From positions 112,402 to 176,401 of the forward strand of contig JAAHHJ010000010.1 in assembly GCA_010692425.1 (NCBI GenBank): a DNA stretch of 64,000 bases, given 5' to 3'. Shown here piece after piece: positions 8,857 through 18,624 of this stretch. Below the pieces are notes generated by a model that was not told where the DNA came from, did not search any database, and saw nothing but the letters and a program-made list of their open reading frames with translations. Source of the stretch: Symploca sp. SIO3C6. Its GTDB lineage: Bacteria > Cyanobacteriota > Cyanobacteriia > Cyanobacteriales > Coleofasciculaceae. The first letter of the stretch is position 1, and each line of letters starts with the position of its first letter. Position numbers and translations under genes: made by a program.

Positions 8857-9435
8857 CAAGAGCCTCCTTTTGACACTTAATTTTAAGCTGTTAGGCATCT
8901 GGTATTGCAGTTTCGACCGTTTTATGTTTAAGGAAAGGAAAACTCTAATATCATCCCCCCTATTCCCTGCTCCCCATCTCCCTCCCTCCTCATTTACTCT
9001 GCTCCCCACCTAATCCTATGAAGCTTATTTAGGTCTTAAAGCGTACAGAATACGAATTTGCAATCAACTGTAATAAAAAGTTGTAATTCTTTGCCTTCAT
9101 AAAACGAACTTATATATTACTAAAGATTTTTTTGCGTTTAACTTATTACATTCCTGGTATATTTCAAAAAGATTAAGAAATCCAAGGAATTACCTCAGCC
9201 GCTCTTGCGATCGGCAAAACTTTCATATGCTGATAGTTTTCGCAGATAAATATTTGAGGTAGTCCCATGGGCAATTTAATGTCATGGGAGTTTTGGGTGT
9301 GATGTTGCCCCCAAACAAGGCTAATTTGTGAGCCTGGACAAAAGATTTTAGTTTTGAGAATTCAGAGCAAAATCTACAACAGAAAACATCGACTTAAACT
9401 GTCCCAACATTCAGTAGTTTCCAAGGAAGGAAAGC
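8857..9435. other. Divergent intergenic region and rbcL leader
   Basis: No credible gene in 579 bp. It starts with a C-rich minisatellite (8956-9008), continues AT-rich (9050-9180), and ends with the rbcL leader. The promoter of the rbc operon must lie here, but I could not assign a -10 or a regulator site with confidence. A hairpin at 9263-9289 is listed separately. The rbcL ribosome site aaggaagg is at about 9423-9430. Confidence 0.6.
9263..9294 (+). promoter_or_regulatory. Terminator-like hairpin in the rbcL leader
   Basis: Inverted repeat tcccatg (9263-9269) / catggga (9283-9289) followed by g and tttt, about 145 bp before the rbcL start codon. It looks like a weak intrinsic terminator or attenuator. 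The role is inference. Confidence 0.35.
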
Positions 9436-10866
9436 ATGTCTTACTCATCAACCAGGACTCAGACGAAAGCTGGGTACGAGGCCGGGGTAAAGGATTATAA
9501 ATTAACTTATTACACTCCGGACTACACCCCTAAAGATACAGATATTCTGGCTGCTTTCCGCATGACCCCGCAGCCTGGAGTTCCTCCCGAAGAAGCTGGC
9601 GCTGCTGTAGCAGCTGAGTCTTCCACTGGTACCTGGACAACTGTTTGGACAGACCTACTGACTGACCTCGACCGCTACAAAGGTCGCTGCTATGATATTG
9701 AACCAGTTCGTGGGGAAGACAACCAGTACATCTGCTTTGTTGCTTACCCCTTGGATCTGTTTGAAGAAGGCTCTGTCACCAACATGCTGACCTCAATTGT
9801 GGGGAACGTGTTTGGTTTCAAAGCCCTCCGTGCCCTGCGTTTAGAAGACTTGCGGGTTCCCATCGCTTACCTCAAAACCTTCCAGGGCCCACCCCACGGA
9901 ATTACCGTAGAGCGCGATAAACTCAACAAGTATGGACGTCCTCTGCTCGGTTGTACAATTAAGCCCAAGCTAGGTCTGTCAGCTAAGAACTACGGTCGTG
10001 CAGTTTACGAGTGCCTGCGCGGTGGTCTCGACTTCACCAAAGACGACGAAAACATTAACTCCCAGCCATTTATGCGCTGGCGCGATCGCTTCTTGTTTGT
10101 TGCTGATGCGATCCACAAGTCTCAAGCAGAGACTGGTGAAATCAAAGGTCACTACCTAAACGTTACTGCTCCCACCTGCGAAGAAATGATCCAGCGGGCA
10201 GAGTTTGTCAAAGAACTCAACATGCCCATCCTCATGCATGACTACCTCACCGGTGGTTTCACTGCCAACACCACCCTTGCTAAGTGGTGCCGGAACAATG
10301 GTGTTCTCATGCACATCCACCGGGCAATGCACGCTGTAATTGACCGCCAGAAGAACCATGGCATCCACTTCCGGGTACTAGCTAAGTGCCTACGCATGTC
10401 CGGCGGAGACCACCTCCACTCTGGTACTGTTGTAGGTAAACTCGAAGGTGAGAAAGGCATCACCATGGGTTTTGTAGACTTGATGCGGGAAGACCACATT
10501 GAGCAAGACCGTGAACGGGGTATTTACTTCACTCAAGACTGGGCTTCCATGCCTGGGGTGATGCCAGTAGCTTCTGGTGGTATTCACGTTTGGCACATGC
10601 CAGCCTTGGTGGAGATCTTTGGGGATGATTCCTGCCTGCAATTTGGTGGTGGTACCCTAGGTCACCCTTGGGGCAACGCTCCTGGTGCAACTGCTAACCG
10701 GGTTGCTCTAGAAGCTTGTATCCAAGCTCGTAATGAAGGTCGCAACTTGATGCGTGAAGGTGGCGACGTCATCCGTGAAGCTTGTAAGTGGAGTCCTGAG
10801 TTGGCTGTTGCTTGTGAACTGTGGAAGGAAATCAAGTTCGAATTCGAGGCAATGGATACAGTCTGA
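9436..10866 (+). CDS. rbcL: Ribulose-1,5-bisphosphate carboxylase/oxygenase large subunit (form IB)
   Basis: A 476-aa protein, standard cyanobacterial length. It fixes CO2 onto RuBP in the carboxysome as part of the L8S8 enzyme. The start [20 protein letters not shown] and the loop [18 protein letters not shown] are typical of form IB. The carbamylated lysine lies in [11 protein letters not shown], and loop 6 is in [14 protein letters not shown]. Preceded by a good ribosome site. First gene of rbcL-rbcX-rbcS, the usual cyanobacterial order. No carboxysome shell or activase gene is present in the window. Assignment is certain. Confidence 0.99.
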   Translation: MSYSSTRTQTKAGYEAGVKDYKLTYYTPDYTPKDTDILAAFRMTPQPGVPPEEAGAAVAAESSTGTWTTVWTDLLTDLDRYKGRCYDIEPVRGEDNQYICFVAYPLDLFEEGSVTNMLTSIVGNVFGFKALRALRLEDLRVPIAYLKTFQGPPHGITVERDKLNKYGRPLLGCTIKPKLGLSAKNYGRAVYECLRGGLDFTKDDENINSQPFMRWRDRFLFVADAIHKSQAETGEIKGHYLNVTAPTCEEMIQRAEFVKELNMPILMHDYLTGGFTANTTLAKWCRNNGVLMHIHRAMHAVIDRQKNHGIHFRVLAKCLRMSGGDHLHSGTVVGKLEGEKGITMGFVDLMREDHIEQDRERGIYFTQDWASMPGVMPVASGGIHVWHMPALVEIFGDDSCLQFGGGTLGHPWGNAPGATANRVALEACIQARNEGRNLMREGGDVIREACKWSPELAVACELWKEIKFEFEAMDTV

Positions 10867-10880
10867 TCACTCGTGAGGTG

Positions 10881-10904
10881 TGAAGTTTGAAGGTTCAAAC
10901 TTCA
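10881..10904 (+). other. Hairpin in the rbcL-rbcX spacer
   Basis: Perfect 10-bp stem tgaagtttga (10881-10890) / tcaaacttca (10895-10904) with a 4-nt loop aggt, 14 bp after the rbcL stop. No T-run follows. It may stabilise or process the rbcL part of the message, letting rbcL outnumber rbcX (inference). Confidence 0.5.
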
Positions 10905-10942
10905 TGCTTCAGACTTCCTACTTCAACAGACTGGCTTCAAAC

Positions 10943-11332
10943 ATGGATCTCAAAAGAGTTGCGAAAGACACAGCCAAGGTGCTGACTAGCTACATGACCT
11001 ATCAAGCACTGCGGACAATTCTGGATCAATTGGGTGAAACTGACCCTCCCCAAGCGCTGTGGCTGCATTCCTTTTCCTCAAAACACAGTATCCAAGATGG
11101 AGATGCCTACCTTGAGGAATTGCTCAGAGCTAAGCAAGATTTAGCTTTTCGGTTGATGACTGTGCGGCAGCATTTGACCGAGGAAGTGGCAGACTTTCTG
11201 CCAGAAATGGTTCGCGCTAACATCCAGCAGTCGAACATGGAACATCGGCGGCGGCATCTTGAGCGAATCACGCAACTCACGATTTCTGATCCTCCTAACC
11301 ATCCGGAGCAACAAGCTGACTCGGATAACTAA
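10943..11332 (+). CDS. rbcX: Rubisco assembly chaperone RbcX
   Basis: A 129-aa helical protein. RbcX dimers clamp the C-terminal tail of RbcL (the EIKFEFE peptide, present in this rbcL) during L8 core assembly. The start at 10943 gives the canonical MDLKRVAKDTAKVLTSYMTY; an upstream in-frame start at 10880 would overlap the hairpin and add a non-family N-terminus. The C-terminus ends in a short polar tail (about 20 residues). Position between rbcL and rbcS confirms identity. Confidence 0.97.
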   Translation: MDLKRVAKDTAKVLTSYMTYQALRTILDQLGETDPPQALWLHSFSSKHSIQDGDAYLEELLRAKQDLAFRLMTVRQHLTEEVADFLPEMVRANIQQSNMEHRRRHLERITQLTISDPPNHPEQQADSDN

Positions 11333-11379
11333 CCGATTTGGTTGCATAAAGTAGATAATTCAACACGCGAGCCTTACCC

Positions 11380-11724
11380 ATGCAAACTTTACCTAAAGAG
11401 CGCCGTTACGAAACCCTTTCCTACTTGCCACCACTTGACGATGGGCAAATTATTCGACAAGTGGAGTACATTTTGGATCAGGGTTACATCCCAGCAGTAG
11501 AATTCAACGAAACTTCCGAACCTGAGCAGCATTACTGGACAATGTGGAAACTGCCCTTGTTCAATGCTCGTTCCCCCAAAGAAGTTTTGGCGGAAGTGGA
11601 TGAGTGCCGCGTTGACTACCGCGACTGCTTCATCCGCGTCGTTGGTTTTGATAATGTCAAGCAATGCCAGGTTCTAAGCTTCATCGTTCACAAGCCAGGT
11701 GCTGGCAGCCGTGGTCGATACTAA
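11380..11724 (+). CDS. rbcS: Rubisco small subunit
   Basis: A 114-aa small subunit of form I Rubisco. Hallmarks: [19 protein letters not shown] at the start, [31 protein letters not shown], and [10 protein letters not shown] near the C-terminus. It starts 47 bp after rbcX, consistent with one operon. No strong ribosome site is visible. No C-terminal extension, so this is the plain subunit and not a CcmM-type small-subunit-like repeat. Confidence 0.99.
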   Translation: MQTLPKERRYETLSYLPPLDDGQIIRQVEYILDQGYIPAVEFNETSEPEQHYWTMWKLPLFNARSPKEVLAEVDECRVDYRDCFIRVVGFDNVKQCQVLSFIVHKPGAGSRGRY

Positions 11725-11760
11725 ACAGTTTTTAGCTAAAATTTCCTGAAAGGGAATTCA

Positions 11761-11788
11761 GGTCGAGGTAGTGATAACTACCTCGGCC
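11761..11788 (+). terminator. Strong hairpin after rbcS
   Basis: Twelve-bp stem ggtcgaggtagt (11761-11772) / actacctcggcc (11777-11788), loop gata, one G-T pair. It is preceded by a short IR cctgaa...ttcagg. No T-run follows, so it may be a processing or partial-termination site between rbcS and the coiled-coil gene 38 bp downstream. Confidence 0.45.
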
Positions 11789-11825
11789 TGTGTGATGATA
11801 CGCGCCTGATGAGGAGAAGTTGTCA

Positions 11826-12314
11826 ATGAGCAACGATGTTACTGAGTGGTTAGCCCAAATCAAGGCGCTAAGACAGCAACTTACAGATAGTATTAGTTCT
11901 CGGCAGGAGGCAGATGAAAGCGCAGCTAACTGGCGTCGATTATATAATACTGAAGCCCAGCAACGACGCACCCAAATGCGACTAGCTCAACAGCAAATAG
12001 AAACACTTCAGACTAAAATTCAGCAACTGCAAGGGGGGAAAACTCAATTGCTCTCAGATGATTCTGAAGCAAGCTCCGCAATTGAACAAGAAGTTACGCA
12101 AATTGCCAGTACGGAGGAACTTAGAGCGAAGCTAATCGAGGTAATGTTAGAACGAGAAAGCTTGATTAAGGCTTTAAAGACTGAACAAGATCAACATGCC
12201 GAAACCCGTAAAAACCTAACCGCTGTTATTGGTGATACTATTGAGCAGCTTTCCAAAAACAGCGGAAGCACTCAGATAAATAAAAATAAAAAAGTTAGCA
12301 ATAAGCTCAACTAA
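11826..12314 (+). CDS. Coiled-coil protein of unknown function downstream of rbcS
   Basis: A 162-aa, very hydrophilic protein (MSNDVTEWLAQIKALRQQLTD) dominated by heptad-type helices at about residues 5-70 and 95-140, separated by an acidic linker with DDSEASS. No signal peptide, membrane segment or catalytic motif. The ATG at 11826 is preferred over a TTG at 11820 because ggag lies about 9 bp upstream. It is co-directional with and closely follows rbcLXS, so co-expression with Rubisco is likely. Not recognised; it could be a Rubisco-associated or carboxysome-associated coiled coil, but there is no direct evidence. Confidence 0.75.
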   Translation: MSNDVTEWLAQIKALRQQLTDSISSRQEADESAANWRRLYNTEAQQRRTQMRLAQQQIETLQTKIQQLQGGKTQLLSDDSEASSAIEQEVTQIASTEELRAKLIEVMLERESLIKALKTEQDQHAETRKNLTAVIGDTIEQLSKNSGSTQINKNKKVSNKLN

Positions 12315-12339
12315 ATTTGATTTATTTGTTAATAGACAA

Positions 12340-13461
12340 TTAATCTTCTAAACCCATTGCCTTAGCCACGGCTGCTGTAGTTGGTGCTATGCCTTGCTGA
12401 CATTGGTTATTGCTGTGTTCAATTGCTGTATCTGGGTCTTTAAGACCATTGCCGGTAAGAACACAAACTACTGTTGCTCCTGTAGGTACTTGGTCTTTTA
12501 CTTTCAACAAACCAGCTACAGATGCAGCACTAGCCGGTTCACAGAAAATTCCTTCTTGAGATGCCAGTAAGCGATAGGCATCGAGAATTTCAGCATCAGT
12601 GACACTGGTAAATTTGCCCTGACTTGATTGCTGAACCGCGACTGCCTTGTCCCAACTGGCTGGGTTGCCAATCCGAATTGCTGTCGCCACAGTTTCAGGC
12701 TCAGGAAAGACTTTGCCGAGGACGAGGGGAGATGCCCCAGCTGCCTGAAATCCCATCATCCGGGGCAAGCGAGTACATTGTTGTTGCTGGTGGTATTGAC
12801 AAAATCCCATCCAGTAGGCGGTAATATTGCCAGCATTTCCTACTGGAATGCATAACCAATCGGGAGCATCGCCTAGAGAGTCAACTATCTCAAAAGCTCC
12901 AGTTTTTTGACCTTCTAAGCGATAGGGATTGACCGAATTGACGAGAGTGACTGGATACTTTTGAGCCATTTCCCTAACAATTTCTAGGCAAGTATCAAAA
13001 TTACCCTCAATTGCCAGTACTTGAGCGCCGTAAAGCAACGCCTGTGCTAGTTTTCCTAGCGCCACATAACCGTCGGGAATTATTACAAAGGCTTGCATTC
13101 CCCCACGACGGGCATAGGCTGCTGCTGAGGCTGAGGTGTTGCCAGTGCTAGCGCAGATAACGGCTTTCGCCCCTGCCTCCTTGGCTTTAGAAATTGCCAT
13201 AGTCATCCCTCGGTCTTTGAAGCTACCAGTAGGATTGAGACCATCGTATTTCACAAATACCTTTACACCTGAACCGATCAACCCAGAAATTGTGGGAACG
13301 GGGATCAGGGGAGTATTGCCCTCCAGTAGGGTAACTACTGGGGTGGAATCAGTTACCGGTAAATAGAGGCGATAAGCCTCAATTAAACCAGACCAGTGAT
13401 GAGGGTTAACAGCGGTATCCCCAGAGCTGGGGTGATTGGCAGCAGACAAGGTTGAAGCCAC
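12340..13461 (-). CDS. thrC: Threonine synthase
   Basis: A 373-aa PLP enzyme of fold type II that converts O-phosphohomoserine to threonine in the cytoplasm. The PLP lysine lies in [11 protein letters not shown]; the phosphate-binding loop follows ([14 protein letters not shown]), and a C-terminal [14 protein letters not shown] closes the active site. This is the shorter, class 2-like form common in cyanobacteria. It starts 38 bp downstream of the DEAD-box helicase stop on the same strand and might share its transcript. It ends close to the convergent coiled-coil gene. Confidence 0.95.
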   Translation of the reverse strand: MASTLSAANHPSSGDTAVNPHHWSGLIEAYRLYLPVTDSTPVVTLLEGNTPLIPVPTISGLIGSGVKVFVKYDGLNPTGSFKDRGMTMAISKAKEAGAKAVICASTGNTSASAAAYARRGGMQAFVIIPDGYVALGKLAQALLYGAQVLAIEGNFDTCLEIVREMAQKYPVTLVNSVNPYRLEGQKTGAFEIVDSLGDAPDWLCIPVGNAGNITAYWMGFCQYHQQQQCTRLPRMMGFQAAGASPLVLGKVFPEPETVATAIRIGNPASWDKAVAVQQSSQGKFTSVTDAEILDAYRLLASQEGIFCEPASAASVAGLLKVKDQVPTGATVVCVLTGNGLKDPDTAIEHSNNQCQQGIAPTTAAVAKAMGLED

Positions 13462-13499
13462 TTTTCGTCAGTTCTCGATAGCCAAGTGCATCATTAAGT

Positions 13500-14948
13500 T
13501 TAGCTTGACTGGTTTTGAATCGCAGGCTTTTGAGGCTTATCGATTCTCGGTCTTTCGCTACGGGGCTTGTTGCTACCAGATTCATTTTTGTCGAACCGAC
13601 GGCGCTTGTTAAGTTTTGGTCGTTCTACAGTGTACTCAAAGTCTGGTGCATTCCAAGCTGGTTGAGTTTGATCGTAAACCATTTGTAGTGCTGCTGCTGC
13701 GATCGCATGGGGGTCATATTCCTCATCAAGGTCTCGCACCACTGGCAGGAAGGAAGCCATGCGTTCACCTGCTAGAGCTTCACGCAATTGCTCCTGTAGT
13801 TTTTCCAGACGCTGGGCTTCAATTTGAGCTCGCGTAGGAATTCTGGAGATTTCCAAATTTTGCTTAACGTGGCGCTCAATTAGGCGCAGTTTACGCCGCT
13901 CAAAGGGTTGAATCAAGGAAATTGCTGTCCCTGTCTTGCCAGCACGACCTGTACGACCAATACGGTGAATGTAGCTTTCAATTTGATCTGGCAGGTCGTA
14001 ATTAATCACATGGGTGAGGTGATCGACATCTAGACCCCGTGCCGCAATATCTGTGGCTACAACCCAGCGTACCTGACCTTGACGAAAACGCGATAGTAGG
14101 CGCTCCCGCTGGGATTGACTGAGATCACCATGGTACTCATCGACACTGTGACCAGCTGCTTGTAATTGGTTAGTTAGTTCTGCAGCTGCCTTACGGGTGC
14201 GCACGAAAATGATTGCAGCTTCCGGGTCTTCAAGTGCCAGAATCGGATGGAGGGCTTTGGTCTTCAAGCAGCCGCGCGGTACCATGTACGCCCGTTGCTC
14301 AATCCTCGACGGTGCTGCTTTTTCTTGCTTAACTGTGACTGTAGTTGGGGATTTGAGGAATTTATTGATTAAATCCCTAATTGCTCGGGGCATAGTGGCA
14401 GAAAAACAAGCAGTCTGGCGCTCGGTTGGTGCTTGCTGAAGGATTCTTTTAACGTCATCAATAAAGCCCATGCTCAGCATTTCATCGGCTTCATCTAGTA
14501 CCACCCATCTGACGCTATCAAGTTTGAGTTCGCCTCGATCAAGCAAATCAATTACTCGTCCTGGCGTACCGACTACAACTTGAGTACCCCGGTGCAAGCT
14601 GCGAATTTGGCGCTCCATTGATTGACCACCGCAGACTGTAAGAATGCCCAAACGGCGATCGCCATTGAAGTCACGAATTGCCTGATTGACTTGAGAAGCC
14701 AACTCTCTTGTCGGTGTCAGAATTAGTGCTTGTACGGCGCGATTGCTAGTGTCAATCTTCTCTAACATTGGCAAAGAAAAAGCCGCTGTTTTTCCAGTTC
14801 CAGTTTGAGATTGACCAACTACGTCACGCCCACTGAGAAGTTCAGGGATTGCTTGAGCTTGAATGGGTGTAGGTGTTGTGAAGCCTATTTCTTCGAGTTG
14901 ATTGGCGCGAGCCTCTGACAAGCCTAGGCTTTGGAAAGAAAGGGTCAT
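13500..14948 (-). CDS. DEAD-box RNA helicase (CrhR/DeaD type)
   Basis: A 482-aa ATP-dependent RNA helicase. Motifs in order: Q-motif (GFTTPTPIQAQAI), motif I QTGTGKT (48-54), PTRELA, GTPGR, DEAD (VLDEADEML, near 154), SAT, then helicase C with HRIGRTGRAG. A basic, Ser/Arg/Lys-rich tail (about 430-482) probably binds RNA. Cyanobacterial proteins of this plan (CrhR, CrhB) remodel RNA under cold or redox stress; the exact paralogue cannot be decided here. The following thrC gene may be cotranscribed. Family certain. Confidence 0.95.
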   Translation of the reverse strand: MTLSFQSLGLSEARANQLEEIGFTTPTPIQAQAIPELLSGRDVVGQSQTGTGKTAAFSLPMLEKIDTSNRAVQALILTPTRELASQVNQAIRDFNGDRRLGILTVCGGQSMERQIRSLHRGTQVVVGTPGRVIDLLDRGELKLDSVRWVVLDEADEMLSMGFIDDVKRILQQAPTERQTACFSATMPRAIRDLINKFLKSPTTVTVKQEKAAPSRIEQRAYMVPRGCLKTKALHPILALEDPEAAIIFVRTRKAAAELTNQLQAAGHSVDEYHGDLSQSQRERLLSRFRQGQVRWVVATDIAARGLDVDHLTHVINYDLPDQIESYIHRIGRTGRAGKTGTAISLIQPFERRKLRLIERHVKQNLEISRIPTRAQIEAQRLEKLQEQLREALAGERMASFLPVVRDLDEEYDPHAIAAAALQMVYDQTQPAWNAPDFEYTVERPKLNKRRRFDKNESGSNKPRSERPRIDKPQKPAIQNQSS

Positions 14949-15067
14949 ACGTTTTTGTCTTTATGTTGATTTTCAGTTGTTGGTAGTCAGTAGTCAGTTG
15001 TAAACATCTGGCTTTTTGTGGTCAGTTTATCGAGAAGCTGAACACACAAACCAATAAGGTTATCTGA

Positions 15068-16405
15068 TTAACAGACAACTAGCAATGGACTAGAAACTAC
15101 AAAACCATACAAGTCGTAGATGTCGGCATCAGTAATTTCTACTGGCGTGATTGCTCCCAAAGGAGCGTCGCCTTGGATGCGAACCAAGCCATCTACTTCT
15201 GGCGCAAACCTTGCACAACGACCAATAAATTCGCCCGTTGTAGGATTCTCTTGTTCAATAAGGACCTCAACTACCTTACCTAATTGAGCCCGATTTTTTT
15301 TCAATGATATCGGCTGTTGAACTTTCATCAGGGCATCTCGACGAGCAGCCATTACCTCTTGGGGTAATTGATTTGGCAAGCTATGTGCTGCTGTTCCCTC
15401 TTCCGCAGAAAAGGTGAAAACCCCTACGTGGTCAAATTCATGCCTGCCAACAAACTCAAGCAAATGCTCAAAGTGTTGCTCCGTCTCACCAGGGAAACCG
15501 ACGATGAAGGTAGTGCGCAGCACCGCATCCGGTAGTGCTGCTTTAATTTGATCGATAATTTGATCATTCACCCGTCCTTGCCAGGGTCGGTTCATGGCAC
15601 GGAGGATGTCCGGGTGCGAGTGTTGTAAGGGTAAATCCAAATAAGGAAGAACATTAGGGGTTTCATCTATTGCTGCAATTACTGCTGGTGTTAAGCCTGT
15701 TGGATAAGCGTAGTGCATCCTAATCCAGGGGATATCCACTTGGCCTAAAGCCCGCAACAGTTGAGCTAGCTTTGGCTTGCCGTAGATATCGACACCATAG
15801 TTGGTGGTGATTTGGGAAATCAAGATTAATTCTTGTACGCCTTCAGCTGCCAATTGTTGGGCTTCACTGACAATCGATTCAATCGTGCGTGAGCGTTGCT
15901 TCCCTCTGAGATGGGGAATTATACAGAAAGCGCAACTATAATTACACCCTTCAGCTATGCGCAGGTAAGCAACTCCCTCGGAGGTAGTGCGATAGCGCGG
16001 TGTGGTTTCATCTGCAATGTAGGTTGGTTGTGGCGAAACCTGCTGAACACGCTCGCCAGCTTCTGCTCGTTCAATTACCTCAACAATTTTGTTATAGTCT
16101 CCGGTTCCTACTACTGCTACTGCTTCCGGCAACTCTTCCAAAAGTTCCTGTTGGAAATGCTGCGCCATGCAGCCAGTGATCACTATCTTTTTATGCTCTT
16201 GGGCTAGTTCTACCAGCGTGCGGACAGACTCTACCCGAGCTGCTTCTATAAAGCTACAAGTATTTACAATAACATATTCAGCTAATTCTTCGTTACTATC
16301 TACCTGGTAGCCTGCCTCTAGGAGCAGACCCAGCATATGTTCAGTATCTATACGATTTTTTTCGCAGCCTAAGTGGGAAAATGCAATAGTTGGCTTGTTG
16401 CCCAT
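15068..16405 (-). CDS. rimO: Ribosomal protein S12 methylthiotransferase
   Basis: A 445-aa radical-SAM enzyme with two 4Fe-4S clusters that methylthiolates an aspartate of ribosomal protein S12. N-terminal UPF0004 domain with [11 protein letters not shown]; radical-SAM motif CNYSCAFC (Cys-x3-Cys-x2-Cys) followed by [12 protein letters not shown]-terminal TRAM domain. The start at 16405 ([14 protein letters not shown]) gives the family N-terminus; a longer frame to 16498 adds a non-homologous 31 residues. S12-specific features (GCEKN rather than GCQMN) favour RimO over MiaB. Divergent from btpA. Confidence 0.95.
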   Translation of the reverse strand: MGNKPTIAFSHLGCEKNRIDTEHMLGLLLEAGYQVDSNEELAEYVIVNTCSFIEAARVESVRTLVELAQEHKKIVITGCMAQHFQQELLEELPEAVAVVGTGDYNKIVEVIERAEAGERVQQVSPQPTYIADETTPRYRTTSEGVAYLRIAEGCNYSCAFCIIPHLRGKQRSRTIESIVSEAQQLAAEGVQELILISQITTNYGVDIYGKPKLAQLLRALGQVDIPWIRMHYAYPTGLTPAVIAAIDETPNVLPYLDLPLQHSHPDILRAMNRPWQGRVNDQIIDQIKAALPDAVLRTTFIVGFPGETEQHFEHLLEFVGRHEFDHVGVFTFSAEEGTAAHSLPNQLPQEVMAARRDALMKVQQPISLKKNRAQLGKVVEVLIEQENPTTGEFIGRCARFAPEVDGLVRIQGDAPLGAITPVEITDADIYDLYGFVVSSPLLVVC

Positions 16406-16673
16406 GCGGTTATCTATAAAAGTGACTGGAGTAGAGTGGCGGAGCGCTCTTGTCGATGAGCATTTTACAACACATAAGCTGTTTTCGTGCATCCGCACTC
16501 CACCAGTCCGGATGTATCTAATGCCAAGGATTAGATACCGCTACCTATTGTAGATAAAATTTTATTAAGATATCCAGCACATTTGGGCTATCTGCGCCAA
16601 TACAACCCTGAACACATCCAGGGAACATTGACAGGGAAGGTAAAAAGTAGCCAGTGTTTTCAGTTGTAGATAA

Positions 16674-17522
16674 GTGAAATTAGATCAAATTTTCAAGACA
16701 CCAAATCCAATTATTGGCGTTGTTCATCTACTTCCGCTCCCGACATCCCCCCGCTGGGGAGGTAGCTTAAAAACAGTGCTTGACAGGGCCGAACAGGAGG
16801 TAACTGCACTGGCTTCTGGGGGAGTCGATGGCATCATTGTTGAGAACTTTTTTGACGCTCCTTTTAGTAAAAACTGCGTTGATCCAGCTGTAGTGAGTGC
16901 CATGACTGTGATTATCCAGCGATTGATGAATCTGGTGACGCTACCGATGGGGATCAATGTTTTGCGCAACGATGCTCACAGTGCTTTGGGGATCGCCAGC
17001 TGTGTTCGTGCCCAGTTTATACGGGTCAATGTCCTCACTGGGGTGATGGCAACTGATCAGGGATTAATTGAGGGACAAGCTCATCAATTACTTCGCTATC
17101 GGCGGGAATTAGGCTGTGATGTCAAGATTTTTGCAGATGTTTTGGTTAAGCATGCTCGTCCCTTGGGCTCTCCCAATCTGACGACGGCTGTGCAAGAAAC
17201 CATCGAAAGGGGTTTAGCTGACGGTATTATTCTCTCCGGTTGGTCTACGGGTAGTCCTCCTAGTTTAGAAGACTTAGAGTTAGCTTCTGCTGCTGCCAAA
17301 GGGACACCAGTATTTATTGGCAGTGGTGCTAATTGGGATAACATTTCTACTTTGATGCAGGCGGCTGACGGTGTCATTGTTTCTAGTTCCCTGAAGCGGC
17401 GTGGGCTCATTGAGCAGCCCATTGATCCCATCCGGGTTAGTCAATTTGTAGAAGCAGCGCGGCGGAGTGTTTCGGCAATCTCACCACCAAAACCAGTTTC
17501 TTCTCTCAAGCTACATTCGTAA
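16674..17522 (+). CDS. btpA: Photosystem I biogenesis protein BtpA
   Basis: A 282-aa BtpA family member (TIM-barrel-like). In Synechocystis BtpA is a thylakoid-associated protein needed for stable PSI reaction-centre proteins, particularly at low temperature. Recognised from IIGVVHLLPLP, GGVDGIIVENFFDAPF, LPMGINVLRNDA, and ILSGWSTGSPPSLEDL. The GTG at 16674 is the only plausible start, since an in-frame TAA lies directly before it. Starts about 270 bp from the divergent rimO. It may be grouped with the VKOR gene 70 bp downstream. Confidence 0.95.
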   Translation: MKLDQIFKTPNPIIGVVHLLPLPTSPRWGGSLKTVLDRAEQEVTALASGGVDGIIVENFFDAPFSKNCVDPAVVSAMTVIIQRLMNLVTLPMGINVLRNDAHSALGIASCVRAQFIRVNVLTGVMATDQGLIEGQAHQLLRYRRELGCDVKIFADVLVKHARPLGSPNLTTAVQETIERGLADGIILSGWSTGSPPSLEDLELASAAAKGTPVFIGSGANWDNISTLMQAADGVIVSSSLKRRGLIEQPIDPIRVSQFVEAARRSVSAISPPKPVSSLKLHS

Positions 17523-17592
17523 AGTAGATTGCTAAAGCCTCCAGATGGGCTCAGTCACTGATAACTAAAAATTAAACGGTAATTATGTAACT

Positions 17593-18579
17593 ATGAGTCG
17601 CCGACGTTCTACTCCCTGGATTCATCGCTGGTCTCGTCAATTGATTGGCGCGATTGCAATTTTAGGTGCCCTCTTAACCGCTTACCTGACTGTAGTTAAG
17701 CTCACTGGGGGTACTGTTGTTTGCACTGCAGGTGCTGAAGGTGCTGCAAGCAGTTGCAATGATGTCCTCTCGACACCTTATGCTGAAGTTTTTGGTTTAC
17801 CTCTAACCTTGTTTGGTTGCTTTGCTTATGTGAGTATGGCAACCTTTGCTCTGGCTCCTTTGACAGTGAGTTCAGAGCAAAAAAAAGTACTGCGCTCACA
17901 GTTAGAAGATTGGACATGGCTATTGCTCTTTGCTGGGGCGGCAGCCATGGCAATTTTCAGTGGCTATCTGATGTATGTACTGGCTTTTAAGATCCAAGCA
18001 GTCTGTTTGTACTGTATTGGCTCCGCTTTGTTCTCCCTGAGTATGTTAGTCCTGACAATTATTGGTCGCAGTTGGGAAGATATTGGTCAACTTTTATTCA
18101 CCGGCATTGCGGTGTGTATGGTAACACTGATTGGTACTTTAGGGGTTTATGCCAATGTCGGCGAACCTACAGCCAGCCCAGATGGCGCTGGTACCACAAT
18201 TCCTCTTGCTTCTGGTAGACCTGAACCCAGCATTGGTGGTTGGAAAGTTACAACTACCTCCGGTGAGGCGGAAATTGCTCTAGCGCGTCATTTGACTAAA
18301 GTTGGCGCTAAGAAATATGGTGCCTATTGGTGTCCTCACTGTTACGAGCAAAAGCAGCTCTTTGGTAAAGAGGCATTCCAAGAAATAAATTATGTTGAGT
18401 GTGCTGAGGGTGGCAAAGATGCACAGCCACGACTATGTGTTGCTGCTGAGATTAAATCCTACCCTACCTGGGAAATTAATGGCGAGTTATTACCTGGTGT
18501 CCAGACTCTTGAAGAACTTGCCAACTTAACTGACTATCAAGGACTGCGAGACTTTAAGTATTCTTTACCAGGGGGTTAG
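17593..18579 (+). CDS. VKOR-thioredoxin fusion (disulfide-forming membrane protein)
   Basis: A 328-aa protein. Residues 1-190 form a five-helix vitamin K epoxide reductase domain with loop cysteines Cys44 and Cys55 and the quinone-site pair CLYC (Cys138, Cys141). Residues ~215-328 form a thioredoxin-like domain with CPHC (Cys247, Cys250) and two more cysteines, Cys270 and Cys282. In cyanobacteria this fusion oxidises lumenal/periplasmic proteins and passes electrons to quinone; the plant counterpart is LTO1, needed for PSII assembly. All redox cysteines are present, so it should be active. A 13-bp hairpin separates it from the next gene. Confidence 0.95.
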   Translation: MSRRRSTPWIHRWSRQLIGAIAILGALLTAYLTVVKLTGGTVVCTAGAEGAASSCNDVLSTPYAEVFGLPLTLFGCFAYVSMATFALAPLTVSSEQKKVLRSQLEDWTWLLLFAGAAAMAIFSGYLMYVLAFKIQAVCLYCIGSALFSLSMLVLTIIGRSWEDIGQLLFTGIAVCMVTLIGTLGVYANVGEPTASPDGAGTTIPLASGRPEPSIGGWKVTTTSGEAEIALARHLTKVGAKKYGAYWCPHCYEQKQLFGKEAFQEINYVECAEGGKDAQPRLCVAAEIKSYPTWEINGELLPGVQTLEELANLTDYQGLRDFKYSLPGG

Positions 18580-18586
18580 ACCTGCA

Positions 18587-18619
18587 TAACTGCACTATTT
18601 TAGTGAAATAGTGCAGTTA
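18587..18619 (+). terminator. Hairpin between VKOR and CHASE2-GGDEF genes
   Basis: Perfect 13-bp stem taactgcactatt (18587-18599) / aatagtgcagtta (18607-18619), loop ttagtga, ending 5 bp before the next start codon. No T-run. It could terminate or process the upstream message, or mask the ribosome site of the next gene. Confidence 0.5.
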
Positions 18620-18624
18620 GACAG

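Noticed and set aside
8857-9009. N-terminal extension of the propeller protein
   Set aside because: Would translate the minisatellite; a strong ribosome site stands before the ATG at 8856.
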